Source of the DNA: Parablautia sp. Marseille-Q6255
GTDB lineage: Bacteria; Bacillota; Clostridia; Lachnospirales; Lachnospiraceae
Direction of reading: 5' to 3'
Length of the DNA: 64,000 nucleotides
Assembly: GCF_951230155.1 (NCBI RefSeq)
Contig: NZ_CATNVD010000015.1
Span: 1 to 64,000, forward strand
The stretch's first letter is position 1. Each line of letters opens with the position of its first letter. The translations under genes were made by a program, and so were the position numbers. Under the pieces are notes generated by a model that worked only from the letters and a program-made list of their open reading frames with translations, had not been told where the DNA came from and did not search any database. Positions 24,706-34,700 of this stretch are shown one piece after another.

Positions 24706-26331
24706 TTAAACCAGTTTTTGTTCTTCTATTTTACACCTGTGCTTTTTCGTCTGTTTGTCGTATCCAATACCCACCAGCAAAATCCGCTCAATCTTTTTCT
24801 CGTTTTTGGCTTTCTTTCCGGTAAAACGAACCAGATAGTTTTTCTCTCTGATTTGGTCAATCGCCTCTTCCGGAGAGTGATTTACCTTCAATTCCAAAAT
24901 CATCCCGGTTTTTACGGAAGGCATCTCCGGATAAAAAATAAAATCTACAAATCCTTTGCCTGCTTTTTCTTCCCGTTCCACCCGATAATAATCTCTCGCA
25001 GCTAAATAAGTCAGATTCACCACTGCGCTTAATTCTGTTTCATGGTTATAGGAGAGAATTGGAGTTTCTATCTCGTGGGTTTCTTCCAGGATCTGTTCCA
25101 TGGTTTCGGTATCTCCCCTAAGGGTTGCCTCCAGCATCTTTTCCGACGCCTTTGCCAGGCGATACACATATCCCAAGGACTCTTCCCGCTTTAGCATATC
25201 GGAAAACTGATCCATTAATTCCTTATTCGGAATAAATACTTCCCCGTCTTCATAGCTCAAAAATCCATAAACCACCATAGCGGAAAAAATCTGTTCTTTT
25301 GTCTTTAACTCCTGCGAGGTTGCTGCATATTCCCAGATTTTTGCAGGTATCGACTGCCCGGATACCATTAGTGCCAGATCGTCTTTTACCGCATCTACAT
25401 TATTTTTAATGTAATAAAAGATCTCGTCATACGGTCCGGAGCTGGTCCAGTAATTTCCCAGATTATTATTGGATAAGGACATGACTACAGAACGGGGATT
25501 ATATAACCGTTCTCCGCCCTTGGTATGATATCCGTCATACCATTTTTTCAGTCCTTCTCTGGTTACTTGTGCAGATTCAATCCCCATTTTCTCGTAACGG
25601 GCAAATAAAGCATCCACCTCCTGATCTGTAAAGCCAAAATACTCAGAAAACCGCTCCTCCGATGCCATGGTAAATTCACTGAACATATTTAATTCCGATC
25701 CACTGCTGTATTTCGCAATTGGAAGGATACCTGTCATATAGGCAAGCCGAACATAAGGCCGGTCTTTTAAAAGGTTCCGAAGAAACATCAGATATTCTTT
25801 CTTATCCTGCTCTGTGATAAAGTCCTGATGAAAAATAAAGTCCCATTCATCCAGAACAAAAATAAACCTTGCCGTTTCATCCTGTGAATACAACTCCAAA
25901 AGAGCATCCGCTGCATTATCAATCCCTTCCAGGTCCAGTTTCCTGTATTCCCTTTTGAAATCACGCAGTAGCCTATTTTCAATTCGATCAATATAATCTC
26001 TATAAGAACTGCATCTGCTTCCAAGCTCATTAAATGAAATATGGATCACTGGGAATTGATTGAGAAATTTATCATAATCCACTGTTTGGGAAATCAGCAG
26101 AGGATCAAAAATATCCCTTGCATCACAGGCATCGGAAAAAAAGGCAGAAATCATATTTGCCGTTACTGTTTTTCCAAACCGCCTTGGTCTGGTAATACAG
26201 ATATGATTATTTCCAGTCTGAACCAGAGGAAATAATTCCTCCAGTATTTTAGATTTATCTACAAAAAAATTTTTTTCTGTCTCGCTTTTGTATAAGGTAT
26301 ATGCAGTTTTACTGTTCAAATAAACTCCCAT
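24706..26331 (-). CDS. AAA-ATPase-like/PD-(D/E)XK protein, first of the cluster
   Basis: A 541-residue relative of the next gene. YLNSKTAYTLYKSE and NFFVDKSKILEELFPL precede Walker A in TRPRRFGKTVTANMI. Walker B is RFIFVLDEWDFIFH, with Trp in place of Tyr after Glu. EYFGFTDQEVDALFARYE and KKWYDGYHTK are shared with the paralog. The nuclease-like domain has GKGFVDFIFYPE (Asp) and GMILELKVNH (Glu-x-Lys). A promoter lies about 105 bases upstream, so the three genes probably form one transcript separate from the replication genes. Confidence 0.87.
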   Translation of the reverse strand: MGVYLNSKTAYTLYKSETEKNFFVDKSKILEELFPLVQTGNNHICITRPRRFGKTVTANMISAFFSDACDARDIFDPLLISQTVDYDKFLNQFPVIHISFNELGSRCSSYRDYIDRIENRLLRDFKREYRKLDLEGIDNAADALLELYSQDETARFIFVLDEWDFIFHQDFITEQDKKEYLMFLRNLLKDRPYVRLAYMTGILPIAKYSSGSELNMFSEFTMASEERFSEYFGFTDQEVDALFARYEKMGIESAQVTREGLKKWYDGYHTKGGERLYNPRSVVMSLSNNNLGNYWTSSGPYDEIFYYIKNNVDAVKDDLALMVSGQSIPAKIWEYAATSQELKTKEQIFSAMVVYGFLSYEDGEVFIPNKELMDQFSDMLKREESLGYVYRLAKASEKMLEATLRGDTETMEQILEETHEIETPILSYNHETELSAVVNLTYLAARDYYRVEREEKAGKGFVDFIFYPEMPSVKTGMILELKVNHSPEEAIDQIREKNYLVRFTGKKAKNEKKIERILLVGIGYDKQTKKHRCKIEEQKLV

Positions 26332-26434
26332 AAGCTACTGCACCTCCATCTATTCTCTCTTACTATTTTACCATGTGTGAATCTGCCCTACAAGAAAATC
26401 TGTTCTGTTTTACCGTATGCTTTCCATTAAATGA

Positions 26435-26463
26435 ATTATAGCATAGTTTATATTTCCTGTAAA
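26435..26463 (-). promoter_or_regulatory. promoter of the ATPase/nuclease cluster
   Basis: TTTACA (26458-26463) and TATAAT (26435-26440) on the minus strand with a 17-base spacer. The -35 box overlaps the stop region of the primase gene. Confidence 0.65.
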
Positions 26464-26466
26464 ATC

Positions 26467-27708
26467 TCACGCACTTTTTGCTGCCTTTCGGTTTTTCTCC
26501 AGGCAGAGCATCCAGTCATCAATTCCTTTATAATTTCCCCTCCATATGCCGTTTTGATCCGTATCCCAGGTGAGCCGCCGGTATTGCAGTCCCAGTTCTT
26601 CACAGATTTCATAAAGCTTCAGACATCCGCTGCGGATCATATCCCGTTTCTGTCTCTTTTTCGGACATTCCACGCCATAAACATAGCCCGCTCTTTCTTC
26701 ACAGCTTTTGCACGTGTCATTGTAATCCTGCCGACACGTCAAAGAAAGCATCTTATCCATATCGTAGCATTCCAGGACTGTCCGCAAGCCCTTTTTCTTC
26801 AGCATTTCCAGAATCCCCTGCAGTCCTTTATAATTGGAAACGCCCGGAACCCCGATATATGCCTGTCCGGTCATCTGGTATGCGATCTCCGCTTTTAAGA
26901 TTCCCTCTGTCACCCGGATCGTAGACCCGGAAAAGGTTCCGGAAAGGCTTGCCAGACTTTTACTGGAAGTTCCTCCTTTTAAACCGCTGCTGGTAAACCA
27001 GACATATTTTCTTTTATCTTTAGGATGATCCAAACGGATCTGAAACCCACACAGCATCCCTTCTGCCGAATAAACCGGACAAAGATAGCCGGAATTGGCT
27101 GGATAAAATGCGGTTTCCCAGTCCCCGTTTCTGTTGACGTAAAAACCTGGCACGCCTTTTAGGTGATACCCTTCCAAAAGCAGCTTTCTGGCAATCCTTT
27201 CGGAATCACTGCTTTGTGTACTCCGATAGCCCACACGTTTCATCCGCTCCACTGCCGCTTCAGACAATCCCCTCTTTAACAAATCCGCACGATGCTTTTC
27301 TTTGAGATCAAGCATGGCAAGCATCCTACGATACACTTCATCCAAATAATAAAGATCCTGTGCGTGGTCCAGGGCTTTCTCTTCTTTCCTGTATTCCGTT
27401 TGCCGAATAAAAGGAGTCTCTCTTTTCAGCTCGCTTCGAATCTGGCGGTACGCTTCTTTATACTGGTCGATTCCGTACAAGCCTTTCAGTTCCGCATACA
27501 GGGTAAGCATATTTCCAGAAGCCCCACAGTGGAAACAATGATAGACGTTTTTCACTTCTCCGTCTTTACAGACACAAAAACTACATTTTCCTCTGGTATC
27601 ACCGCAAAAAGGGCAGACAACACGGAATTCATCCCGTCGGTTTCCCAGCCGGTGAATGCCGAAAAGATCCGCTACATCTGCTATAGTAAATAATTCCGCA
27701 TAGGCCAT
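26467..27708 (-). CDS. CHC2 zinc-finger primase-like protein with Toprim-type domain
   Basis: A 413-residue protein. The N-terminus has a DnaG-type zinc finger (CPFCGDTRGKC near residue 33 and YHCFHCGASGNML near 56). The middle has LCGFQIRLDHP, and the later part VTEGILKAEIAYQ and GVPGVSNYKG with TVLECYDMD, resembling Toprim/DUF3854 nucleotidyl-transfer domains. Likely primes replication of the element after transfer. Its start is only 16 bases after a terminator-like hairpin, so its expression may depend on read-through. Confidence 0.8.
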   Translation of the reverse strand: MAYAELFTIADVADLFGIHRLGNRRDEFRVVCPFCGDTRGKCSFCVCKDGEVKNVYHCFHCGASGNMLTLYAELKGLYGIDQYKEAYRQIRSELKRETPFIRQTEYRKEEKALDHAQDLYYLDEVYRRMLAMLDLKEKHRADLLKRGLSEAAVERMKRVGYRSTQSSDSERIARKLLLEGYHLKGVPGFYVNRNGDWETAFYPANSGYLCPVYSAEGMLCGFQIRLDHPKDKRKYVWFTSSGLKGGTSSKSLASLSGTFSGSTIRVTEGILKAEIAYQMTGQAYIGVPGVSNYKGLQGILEMLKKKGLRTVLECYDMDKMLSLTCRQDYNDTCKSCEERAGYVYGVECPKKRQKRDMIRSGCLKLYEICEELGLQYRRLTWDTDQNGIWRGNYKGIDDWMLCLEKNRKAAKSA

Positions 27709-27723
27709 AATTGTTCCTTTCTA

Positions 27724-27751
27724 TAAAAAGAAGCGCACCTAAGTGCGCTTC
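27724..27751 (-). terminator. terminator-like hairpin between the ERF and primase genes
   Basis: GAAGCGCAC (27730-27738) and GTGCGCTTC (27743-27751) form a perfect 9-bp stem with a four-base loop, followed by TTTTTA on the minus strand. The primase ribosome site follows at once. Confidence 0.8.
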
Positions 27752-27757
27752 CAGTCT

Positions 27758-28861
27758 CTATGCTGCCGCATAAACCTCTGCCTCCACCAAGACTCTGGCA
27801 GCTTCCTTCATTTCTTTATTCCCTCCTCGATAGCTGTTTGCAATCCATTTCAGTGTTGCCCAGCCTTTCGGTGTTTTTGCCATATCTCCCAGCGGGTGCC
27901 CCATATACGGTCCAAAATCACAAATCTTGGATTTGGCCTTTTCCACTTCCTGATCAACGGATGGTACCTCTGCTTCAAACGTTTCCGCCTCAGAAAAAGG
28001 AACTTCGTCTTTCGCTGTTACCATTCGGAACCCGTCACTGTTCGTTTCCTCTTCTACCGTAAACTCCTCTTCTGCTTCAATATCCGCATCAAAGGGTTCT
28101 TCCTCTGGCAAAGCGGTATCTGGTTCCGCCTCTTCTTTCTTTTGATTGACCGCTTTTTCTTCCTGCGCCTTTCCAGCCAGTGATACAGCATTCCCATTAC
28201 GGACTTGTGGATTTTTTACAGTTTCTATCTCTTCCGGCCGGTCATCCAGATCATCCTCCGGAACAAAGGCTCGAACAGCTACGCTCTCTGTTTTTGCAGG
28301 TTTCACCTGATTTTCCTTTTGTGAGCGCTTTTCCACTTTCGGATTTTCTGTCTGTTTGGCTCTCTCTGGCTTTTTAGAAGCCTCTTCCTTTTTCGTGGAG
28401 GCTTCCTTTTTCCCGTGCATATCCGGATCTTCCTCTCCATTTTGCGAAATGTTGAATTTATTGAGCAGATAATATTTCAGGCCATAGGTTATCGCAGTCC
28501 CTTTTGCTTTATCTGCCACATCATTGCTCCCCACCAGATGAATGACCGAAGTGAGCTTCTCTTCCGGATGATCTGCATTAATCCAGCAGATTTCCAGATC
28601 TGCTTCGTACCTCCAGATATTTCCATCCCGAACAAGAAAAACAGGTCTGCCGGATTCATCCGTCTGTGTTGCGATCTCCCGGATAATGTCAAAATCCACA
28701 CCATATTTATTTAAAGCCGGCGTCAGAAACTGGTTGATGTCATCCAGCTTTACAAAATCATAATCCACTTCTTCACTGTAACGTTTACGGATCAATGCCG
28801 GAAGTTTCTTCCTTATTTTAATCATCTTCTGGTTCAAGTTTAAATAACTGTATTTCTTCAT
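27758..28861 (-). CDS. ERF-family single-strand annealing protein
   Basis: A 367-residue protein. The N-terminal 150 residues match the ERF recombinase domain: VKLDDINQFLTPALNKYGVD, and NDVADKAKGTAITYGLKYYL, the most typical block. A long Lys/Glu-rich linker follows (about residues 155-300), and then a C-terminal domain (FGPYMGHPLGDMAKTPKGW and WATLKWIANSYRGG). ERF proteins anneal single strands in phage and plasmid recombination. Here it probably helps recombination or repair of transferred DNA. The linker's biased composition is typical for such proteins in mobile elements. Confidence 0.85.
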   Translation of the reverse strand: MKKYSYLNLNQKMIKIRKKLPALIRKRYSEEVDYDFVKLDDINQFLTPALNKYGVDFDIIREIATQTDESGRPVFLVRDGNIWRYEADLEICWINADHPEEKLTSVIHLVGSNDVADKAKGTAITYGLKYYLLNKFNISQNGEEDPDMHGKKEASTKKEEASKKPERAKQTENPKVEKRSQKENQVKPAKTESVAVRAFVPEDDLDDRPEEIETVKNPQVRNGNAVSLAGKAQEEKAVNQKKEEAEPDTALPEEEPFDADIEAEEEFTVEEETNSDGFRMVTAKDEVPFSEAETFEAEVPSVDQEVEKAKSKICDFGPYMGHPLGDMAKTPKGWATLKWIANSYRGGNKEMKEAARVLVEAEVYAAA

Positions 28862-28883
28862 TCGTTTCCTCCATTTCTTGTAT

Positions 28884-29588
28884 TCATGCGATTTTCTGTG
28901 TTCCCTGAATGCGTCCTGTTTTGCACATATTCGATTCCATGCGCCTCATTTCCTCTCTGACACAACCATAGTAAATGCGTTTTTGAGAAATTTGCGGAAG
29001 GTCTTTTTTGATCCATTCCCATGCGGTTTTATCCACATATGAATCCTCATAATTTAAATACTGCAGAAATTCCGCATCAGAAAAGAGATGTTTCTGGGAA
29101 GTGAATGTAAAATACGGTACATACACTATATCCAGTGACCGTTTTCCCCGTTTTTGGTATTTCTCCGCCGCTGTAAGGATCTGCTCCCGGTCGATGACCG
29201 GAATTAAGTCTTTTACCGTGTATCCACAGGAAATTACCAGCTCATCCCAGAAATTTTTAATAATAATTCTTCCTTTTGCTGATACCTTACACTCCAGTTT
29301 CCTTTGTATATCATCCTTTCCAGGAAAAGAAAACACGGTTGAAATCCCTGCGATATGGTAAAGTAAAGCATTTACTTCATAGAGTGTATCATCCGTTTTC
29401 CGGAATACCCCATACAGATTCGGCTCTTGCATCTTACCTTGCTGTTCAAAAGAGAAATTTCCATAGATCAATGTGCACTTTTCTATTTCTGTTTTCCTCA
29501 ATCCCGGATAGGCTTGTATTTTCCCCGTAAGCCAAGAAAAGAACGTCTGTGTCTCTTTTGTAATCCAGTCTGGTAAAAGTTGTTTCAT
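28884..29588 (-). CDS. conserved element protein of unknown function
   Basis: A 234-residue protein with start MKQLLPDWITKETQTFFSWL at 29588, 59 codons inside the longest frame and preceded by GGGAGG. No motif is recognised. It contains YGVFRKTDDTLYEVNALLYH and a C-terminal basic stretch. The soluble, mixed alpha/beta composition and its place between the annealing protein and another unknown gene suggest a DNA-handling accessory role. Function cannot be assigned. Confidence 0.7.
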   Translation of the reverse strand: MKQLLPDWITKETQTFFSWLTGKIQAYPGLRKTEIEKCTLIYGNFSFEQQGKMQEPNLYGVFRKTDDTLYEVNALLYHIAGISTVFSFPGKDDIQRKLECKVSAKGRIIIKNFWDELVISCGYTVKDLIPVIDREQILTAAEKYQKRGKRSLDIVYVPYFTFTSQKHLFSDAEFLQYLNYEDSYVDKTAWEWIKKDLPQISQKRIYYGCVREEMRRMESNMCKTGRIQGTQKIA

Positions 29589-29607
29589 CTCCAGGCCTCC
29601 CTGCATT

Positions 29608-30726
29608 TTAATATTTAATATCGCCCGGCAGGTCAAAATCATGCCACCGTTTGGAGATACACTTTGCAATCTTTTCTTCCAGCCGCAAGAGCCCGCTTTC
29701 TGTTTCACCTTCCTGTCTTGCAATGGACAATACCTCACAAATGCCGCAATAAACCTCATATGCACTGCAGGGCTCTTCTCCAGCTACTGCTTTATAGCTC
29801 TCTACAGTCTCTGCAACCAACTTTTTACCAAATCCTGCTTTGCTCATAATTCCTGCCATGGTATTAATGGGATAATTGATGTGGATGCTGCAAAGCCGCA
29901 TCACATCCCGAAGAACTTCCCGATAATAATCGAATACCAATTCCATATTATCCTCAAAATCTCGGATTGTTTTGCAGTCTTTATGGCGTACTTTCATGGC
30001 TTCTCCCAAAATAAGCACCTGACCGGGACTTTTCAGAGAATAAAAGATATTTGCCCCGGAGGCTCCCACATCTGACGTGGTAATACGGACCTCGGCAAAC
30101 AACTTTTCGGGAGCATTCTTCCCATATTGTTTCATCAATTCCTGATATACTTTTGTCAGTTTAGCATCCTCCAACTCCCATACAGCACTTGTTCTGGTAT
30201 GATCTGCATATCCCATTACAAAACGGGCATTTTCATAATCCCCATTTACATAAGCAGAAGAAACCATATAGATTTCCGGCATGGAAAGGATGGAATAATC
30301 TTTTTCATCCCCGGACAATACTGCCCTCACCTTTCCTTCACAAAACCGGAGCAGTGCTTTTCCCTTTGCAACCTTGAGGCACTTATTTAATATGTCTGCA
30401 AAAACATCTGTTTTGACATCCGAAAGGGCACTCCCTTCGATTCTAGCACGTCCTTTTAAAGTTTTCAGTGCCGTTGTTCCGAGCAGATATACACACCCTG
30501 GAGTTTTCAGTAAAAGAGAAGTATGCTTCTTGGTATCCTGCAGCAGTGCTTCCATATCTGCACCTTCCACTGCTGTACATTCGTCTGCATTTTCTGTTGC
30601 CGACAATACGGTAATGCTCTGACTTGGCACCCGTATCCAATCTGAACGATCTTCCACCTCCCCCAGATATTCATGAAACTTTACTTCGTCTTCAAAAACT
30701 TTTTCAAAATCATCTTTATAGTACAT
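29608..30726 (-). CDS. conserved element protein, possibly DUF932-like
   Basis: A 372-residue soluble protein. It has WIRVPSQSITVLS near residue 30, CVYLLGTTALKTLKGRARI, MPEIYMVSSAYVNGDYENAR and ITTSDVGASGANIFYSL. The general layout recalls DUF932-type proteins of phages and plasmids, but I am not sure. It lies 19 bases upstream of the next gene in the replication/accessory operon. The ribosome site is GGAGG-like ahead of ATG 30726. Confidence 0.7.
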   Translation of the reverse strand: MYYKDDFEKVFEDEVKFHEYLGEVEDRSDWIRVPSQSITVLSATENADECTAVEGADMEALLQDTKKHTSLLLKTPGCVYLLGTTALKTLKGRARIEGSALSDVKTDVFADILNKCLKVAKGKALLRFCEGKVRAVLSGDEKDYSILSMPEIYMVSSAYVNGDYENARFVMGYADHTRTSAVWELEDAKLTKVYQELMKQYGKNAPEKLFAEVRITTSDVGASGANIFYSLKSPGQVLILGEAMKVRHKDCKTIRDFEDNMELVFDYYREVLRDVMRLCSIHINYPINTMAGIMSKAGFGKKLVAETVESYKAVAGEEPCSAYEVYCGICEVLSIARQEGETESGLLRLEEKIAKCISKRWHDFDLPGDIKY

Positions 30727-30742
30727 AAAGCCTCCCTTCCCG

Positions 30743-30880
30743 TCAGGCCGGCGTACCTAAAGCGATTCCGATGCTGCATATTCTTCCGTCACCAACGCAA
30801 AAACAATATCCGTCTTCTGCCATTTCCAGAAGTGTCTCAAGTTCCAGTTCATTTGCGCGTTCCCATTCGACCATTATCAT
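30743..30880 (-). CDS. 45-residue conserved small protein
   Basis: ATG at 30880, with AAAGGAGG five bases ahead, encodes MIMVEWERANELELETLLEM, then AEDGYCFCVGDGRICSIGIA and LGTPA. The C-terminal half has the pattern C-F-C-V-G-D-G-R-I. It is the first gene of the accessory operon after the operator-flanked promoter at 31121-31175. Function unknown. Confidence 0.6.
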   Translation of the reverse strand: MIMVEWERANELELETLLEMAEDGYCFCVGDGRICSIGIALGTPA

Positions 30881-31120
30881 AGGCTCCTCCTTTACATCAT
30901 TTGTATGTTTAGTTTCTTTAATAAAATAAAATGGTTCCTCCTCTCTTTTTCCGCACAAAAAAAGACACAAAAGAATCATTCTTCCTTTGTATCTTCCTGC
31001 ACATTTTATTTTCTTTTCCAATTTCGGGTACTTGCCCCAAAAATTATGCTTCCGGAATGTCCGGAACAAAATGAAAACTCCTGTCTTTATCATAGACAGC
31101 AAAAGTTTTAATTCACTTTC

Positions 31121-31175
31121 AGACTAACACAATATATTGTAAATGTCAAATATTTTAATCTATATATTGTGTCAG
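31121..31175 (-). promoter_or_regulatory. promoter with inverted operator half-sites
   Basis: On the minus strand TTGACA (31144-31149) is followed 17 bases later by TAGTCT (31121-31126), a weak -10. CTAACACAATATAT (31124-31137) and ATATATTGTGTCAG (31162-31175) are inverted repeats (13 of 14) placed on both sides of the -35 box. A repressor bound to both would close the promoter. It serves the accessory/replication genes from 30880 downward. The surrounding 30881-31396 has no gene. Confidence 0.65.
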
Positions 31176-31217
31176 TTTCTATTTTCAGAAAGAAATAGTA
31201 ACACTATAAGGATCAAT

Positions 31218-31253
31218 CCGGGCAAGGGGTTTTTTAACTCCATCCTCACCCGG
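31218..31253 (-). promoter_or_regulatory. RNA hairpin, minus strand
   Basis: CCGGGCAAGG (31218-31227) and CCTCACCCGG (31244-31253). Two positions mispair as DNA plus-strand RNA (C.A, A.C) but form G.U pairs in the minus-strand RNA, so the stem is a minus-strand RNA structure. It follows the cold-shock gene. There is no U run after it. Confidence 0.45.
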
Positions 31254-31396
31254 TTGAAAGCTCTATTTCCTACCGTTTTAGGAATAAATGGATATATAAT
31301 AGTGTATTGATTCTCTTTTTCCGGTTTCCGAACCGCCGTTATGACCTATCTCAAATCTATATTTTGAAACCGTTTATTTCCGGCACTCCCACCTGT

Positions 31397-31633
31397 CTAT
31401 TCTTTTTTTACTTCTCTTTTCTCCAATGGTGTAATCTCTCTTGCCAGTTTCCGTCCGTTTCCATCCTCACCAACGGTAAACTCCACAGACTGCCCGGAAG
31501 AAAGTTTTTTAAATCCCTCCTGCTGGATCTGTGAGAAGTGTACAAAATAATCCACTCCTTCTTTATCTGTAATAAAACCATAGCCTCTGCCTGCACTGAA
31601 CCATTTTACAGTTCCTTTTACTCTGTTTTCCAT
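31397..31633 (-). CDS. cold-shock domain protein (CspA family)
   Basis: A 78-residue single cold-shock domain. The opening is VKGTVKWFSAGRGYGFI, with RNP1 RGYGFI, and RNP2 is YFVHF. The ending KLAREITPLEKREVKKE has a basic tail. The ATG at 31633 (AGGAG nine bases ahead) gives the family's usual start. Such proteins bind single-stranded nucleic acid and melt RNA structure. In this element it could act as an RNA chaperone for the many structured leaders (inference). Confidence 0.93.
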   Translation of the reverse strand: MENRVKGTVKWFSAGRGYGFITDKEGVDYFVHFSQIQQEGFKKLSSGQSVEFTVGEDGNGRKLAREITPLEKREVKKE

Positions 31634-31684
31634 AATGTCTATCTCCTTTACTTGGTAATTCTGCATGTATAGTTTTTTGCTATT

Positions 31685-31738
31685 TTAATGTAATGATTTC
31701 TGCTTTCCTGCTGCGCATGGCGCACGAATCTGATGCAT
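31685..31738 (-). CDS. possible 17-residue leader peptide before the cold-shock gene
   Basis: ATG at 31738 has a near-perfect AAAGGAGGTCTT ribosome site and encodes MHQIRAPCAAGKQKSLH before TAA, about 50 bases ahead of the cold-shock gene. It is too short for homology. The strength of the ribosome site argues for translation. Confidence 0.35.
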   Translation of the reverse strand: MHQIRAPCAAGKQKSLH

Positions 31739-31799
31739 AAGACCTCCTTTTAAATCACTTGAAAGAAACAAATATGCTTATTTCCTGTAAGCAAATCCA

Positions 31800-34700
31800 T
31801 TAAGCGGTTGATTTCTTTCTTGTAAACAGGAGAATGCCACCTGCCAAAGCAAGCAGTGCAACTCCAATGAATCCATAACTCCATCCACCAAATCCTCCCG
31901 TCTGCGGAAGGATAAACTGCGGCTCGTTGGTAATCTCATACAGACAGTCATAAAAGAACCATTTTCCCGTGTAACCGGAATCCTCCTTGGCACTTTTGAA
32001 ATCCACATTTCCATATTTTTCTGCCTCTGCTTTTGTCATGGTAATCGGAAGCTTAACTGTGATTTTATCTTTTAATAAGGTCTGTCCCGGTACTGTCTTT
32101 ACCTCTGTGATTTCATACGTTCCATGATCCAGATTTTCAAAAGCGATTTCACCTTTTTTATCTGTCTGAAAGCGTTTCGTTTCCCCTTCCTTTAACAGCC
32201 GTTTATATGGCTTGGCCAATCCTGTATCCGTTTCTGCCGCTTTTACAAATTTTATTTCAAACTCCACGCCTGCTAATGGGTTTGTTCCCGTTTTATCATA
32301 TTTCTTTATACGAATTTTTCCTGGCACCAGTTCATTGTAAAGCCGCTTCACGGTCAACTTCTGTTTCTTGGTAGCAAATCCATGAATGGTATCATCAATC
32401 TGGTAGTTTGCCGGTGCTTTTACTTCCTGTATTGTCACATAACCCCCTATCGGAAGGATAATTTTTCCAGAAGATGGATCCGTATAAAAAGTATCACTCT
32501 TCATTGCTGCATCTTCCTGATAGACATGCTTAGGATCCATATATACTTTTCCTTTTGTATCTGATTTCAAATACCAGGTTTTCTTTAACTGTCCAGCATT
32601 TGCCGTAGAATCATCGTAATAGCAAACTTTAAAGACTACACCTGGAATCGGTTTTCCATGCATGGACAATTTTTCTACCAATGCATCCAGTTCCATAAAG
32701 TCATAAGGTTCACTAAATCCTTCTGTAAAGGAAGCCGTTTTTTGTTTTAATGCATCCGCAGGCATTGTAACCGTTACGGAAACCGTCTTTTCTGCCACCT
32801 GATGTCCAGCAGGAGCCGTCAATTCCTTAACATAATAAGTAGACGTTCCTACTCCTGCCTTCAGATAATAGACTGGCGTCTTTCCTTCTTCATTTGTCCG
32901 AAGCACATTGTCTGCAACTTTTTCTGTTAGCTTCTGATCCGAATAAAGCTGCACCCGTTTGGTACATGCCGAATCAGCAAATACGCCAAAAGTTGCATTT
33001 GCCAGACTATAGGGCTTCAAATTTAAAATTTCTGGACTCGCTTTCGATGCCTTTTCCACTTTCAATTTCCAGTAACGCAAAGAATCTACCGAAGTAGGAA
33101 TATCTCCCTTTACAGCCAATTTCCGTATGGTATAAGCTCCTGCTGCATCTTTTTGTGCAACCAACTCCACCATATACGTATTCAGATCTAACTCATAAAC
33201 ATCGGATGGCGGTTTAACTTCCTTGATACGCACAAAACCAAACGGTAACATAGGAACCGTCTTTTTGGGATTTTCAATAATCGCATCACTCTGATATGTC
33301 TTTCCCTGATCCGTAAACGACTCTACATAATGTGCATGATCATAAGATAAAACGCCATTTTTATCCGTTTTAAAATACCAAGTTCTTTTCGGTGAAAATG
33401 CGTCACTGCCTTCTGTACTATACTCTACCTTATAGATAGCTCCCTCTACCGGCAATCCAGAATCATCTACTTTTGTCAAAAGCTTTCCATTAAAATACAT
33501 CGGATAATTATAAATCCAGTTATTGGATGCCATGGAATCATAATCTGCATTATTTACCTTTTCATGAAGCTTTACTACACCGCTGTCTTTTTCTGTAATT
33601 ACCACTGGCCCATAAATATCTGTATTTTGTGTACATCCTGCAATACGTCTTGTCTCTATGACGTAATATGTCCCTGGATCTAAAATATCGGAATCCCCAT
33701 AAACGGTATCATCTTCTTTTTCATTTAAAATGATAGTACCTTCTGGTGTAACCGATGTATCCAGTACTTTTGTCGTCGGATTATAGGCAGATTCTGGATA
33801 AATGGCAAAAGTTGTCTTCAAATAGCCATATTTATCCGGATTTATTTCCATAAATTCTGGATAAGCAAATCTCTTATAAACTCTTAATTTTGCCCCATTT
33901 GTCAAAGAAGAATAAGTTTTGGACCCATAAAATCCCTGATAATTTCCATGCTGGTCGCTTCCCGGATGCAAACTACAGATAATTTTCAAACGGTAATCTT
34001 CTCCTCGCTTCTGAATATAACACCGAAACGTCACATCATATGAGCTATGTGGCCACAATCCCAGATAGTCATGCCCGCTAGCACAGTTGACATTAAAATT
34101 TGTCAGTTTCTCAGGATCAATATCATACCCCTGTTCCGTAATCCAAGCATCAATTTCGCTACGTTTTTGAGAAATCTGTGCCGTACCAGTATTGCATCCA
34201 CCTACACTTCCTGAAACATACGAATGGTTTGTGGTATTTGCATCCCCTGTTGTAACCTGTCCTTTAATTTTTTTACTATCTACCGTTGACCATGTGGCCG
34301 CAGTTTCCAAGTATGCATCACCATCTTTTTCTGTTTTTCCAAGTGCGATGTCTTCCAAATGCTCCATATCTGTATCCGACAATTGACTAATGGAAAGCTC
34401 TTCCAGCTGAAAGTCATCCCCGCTTGCCCAGCCGCCTCCAGTAAAAAACTTAGCAGATTGATAATCCGGTCGGTACATAGAAAATATGACCGCTTCATTT
34501 AAATCCTTTGGCAGTTCCACACGTAGATTTCTGGAACCGTCTCCATTATCGGAAATCATACAACAATCTGTTGTCATTTCTTTGGAGGAAGAAGTAAGCT
34601 TCACATCATACTCCGGATCAATACACGTTATAGTAAAGAGATCCTCCGTTCCTACTTTTACCAGATCCCCATATCCACTGAAATGGCTGTCTGTTTCTCT

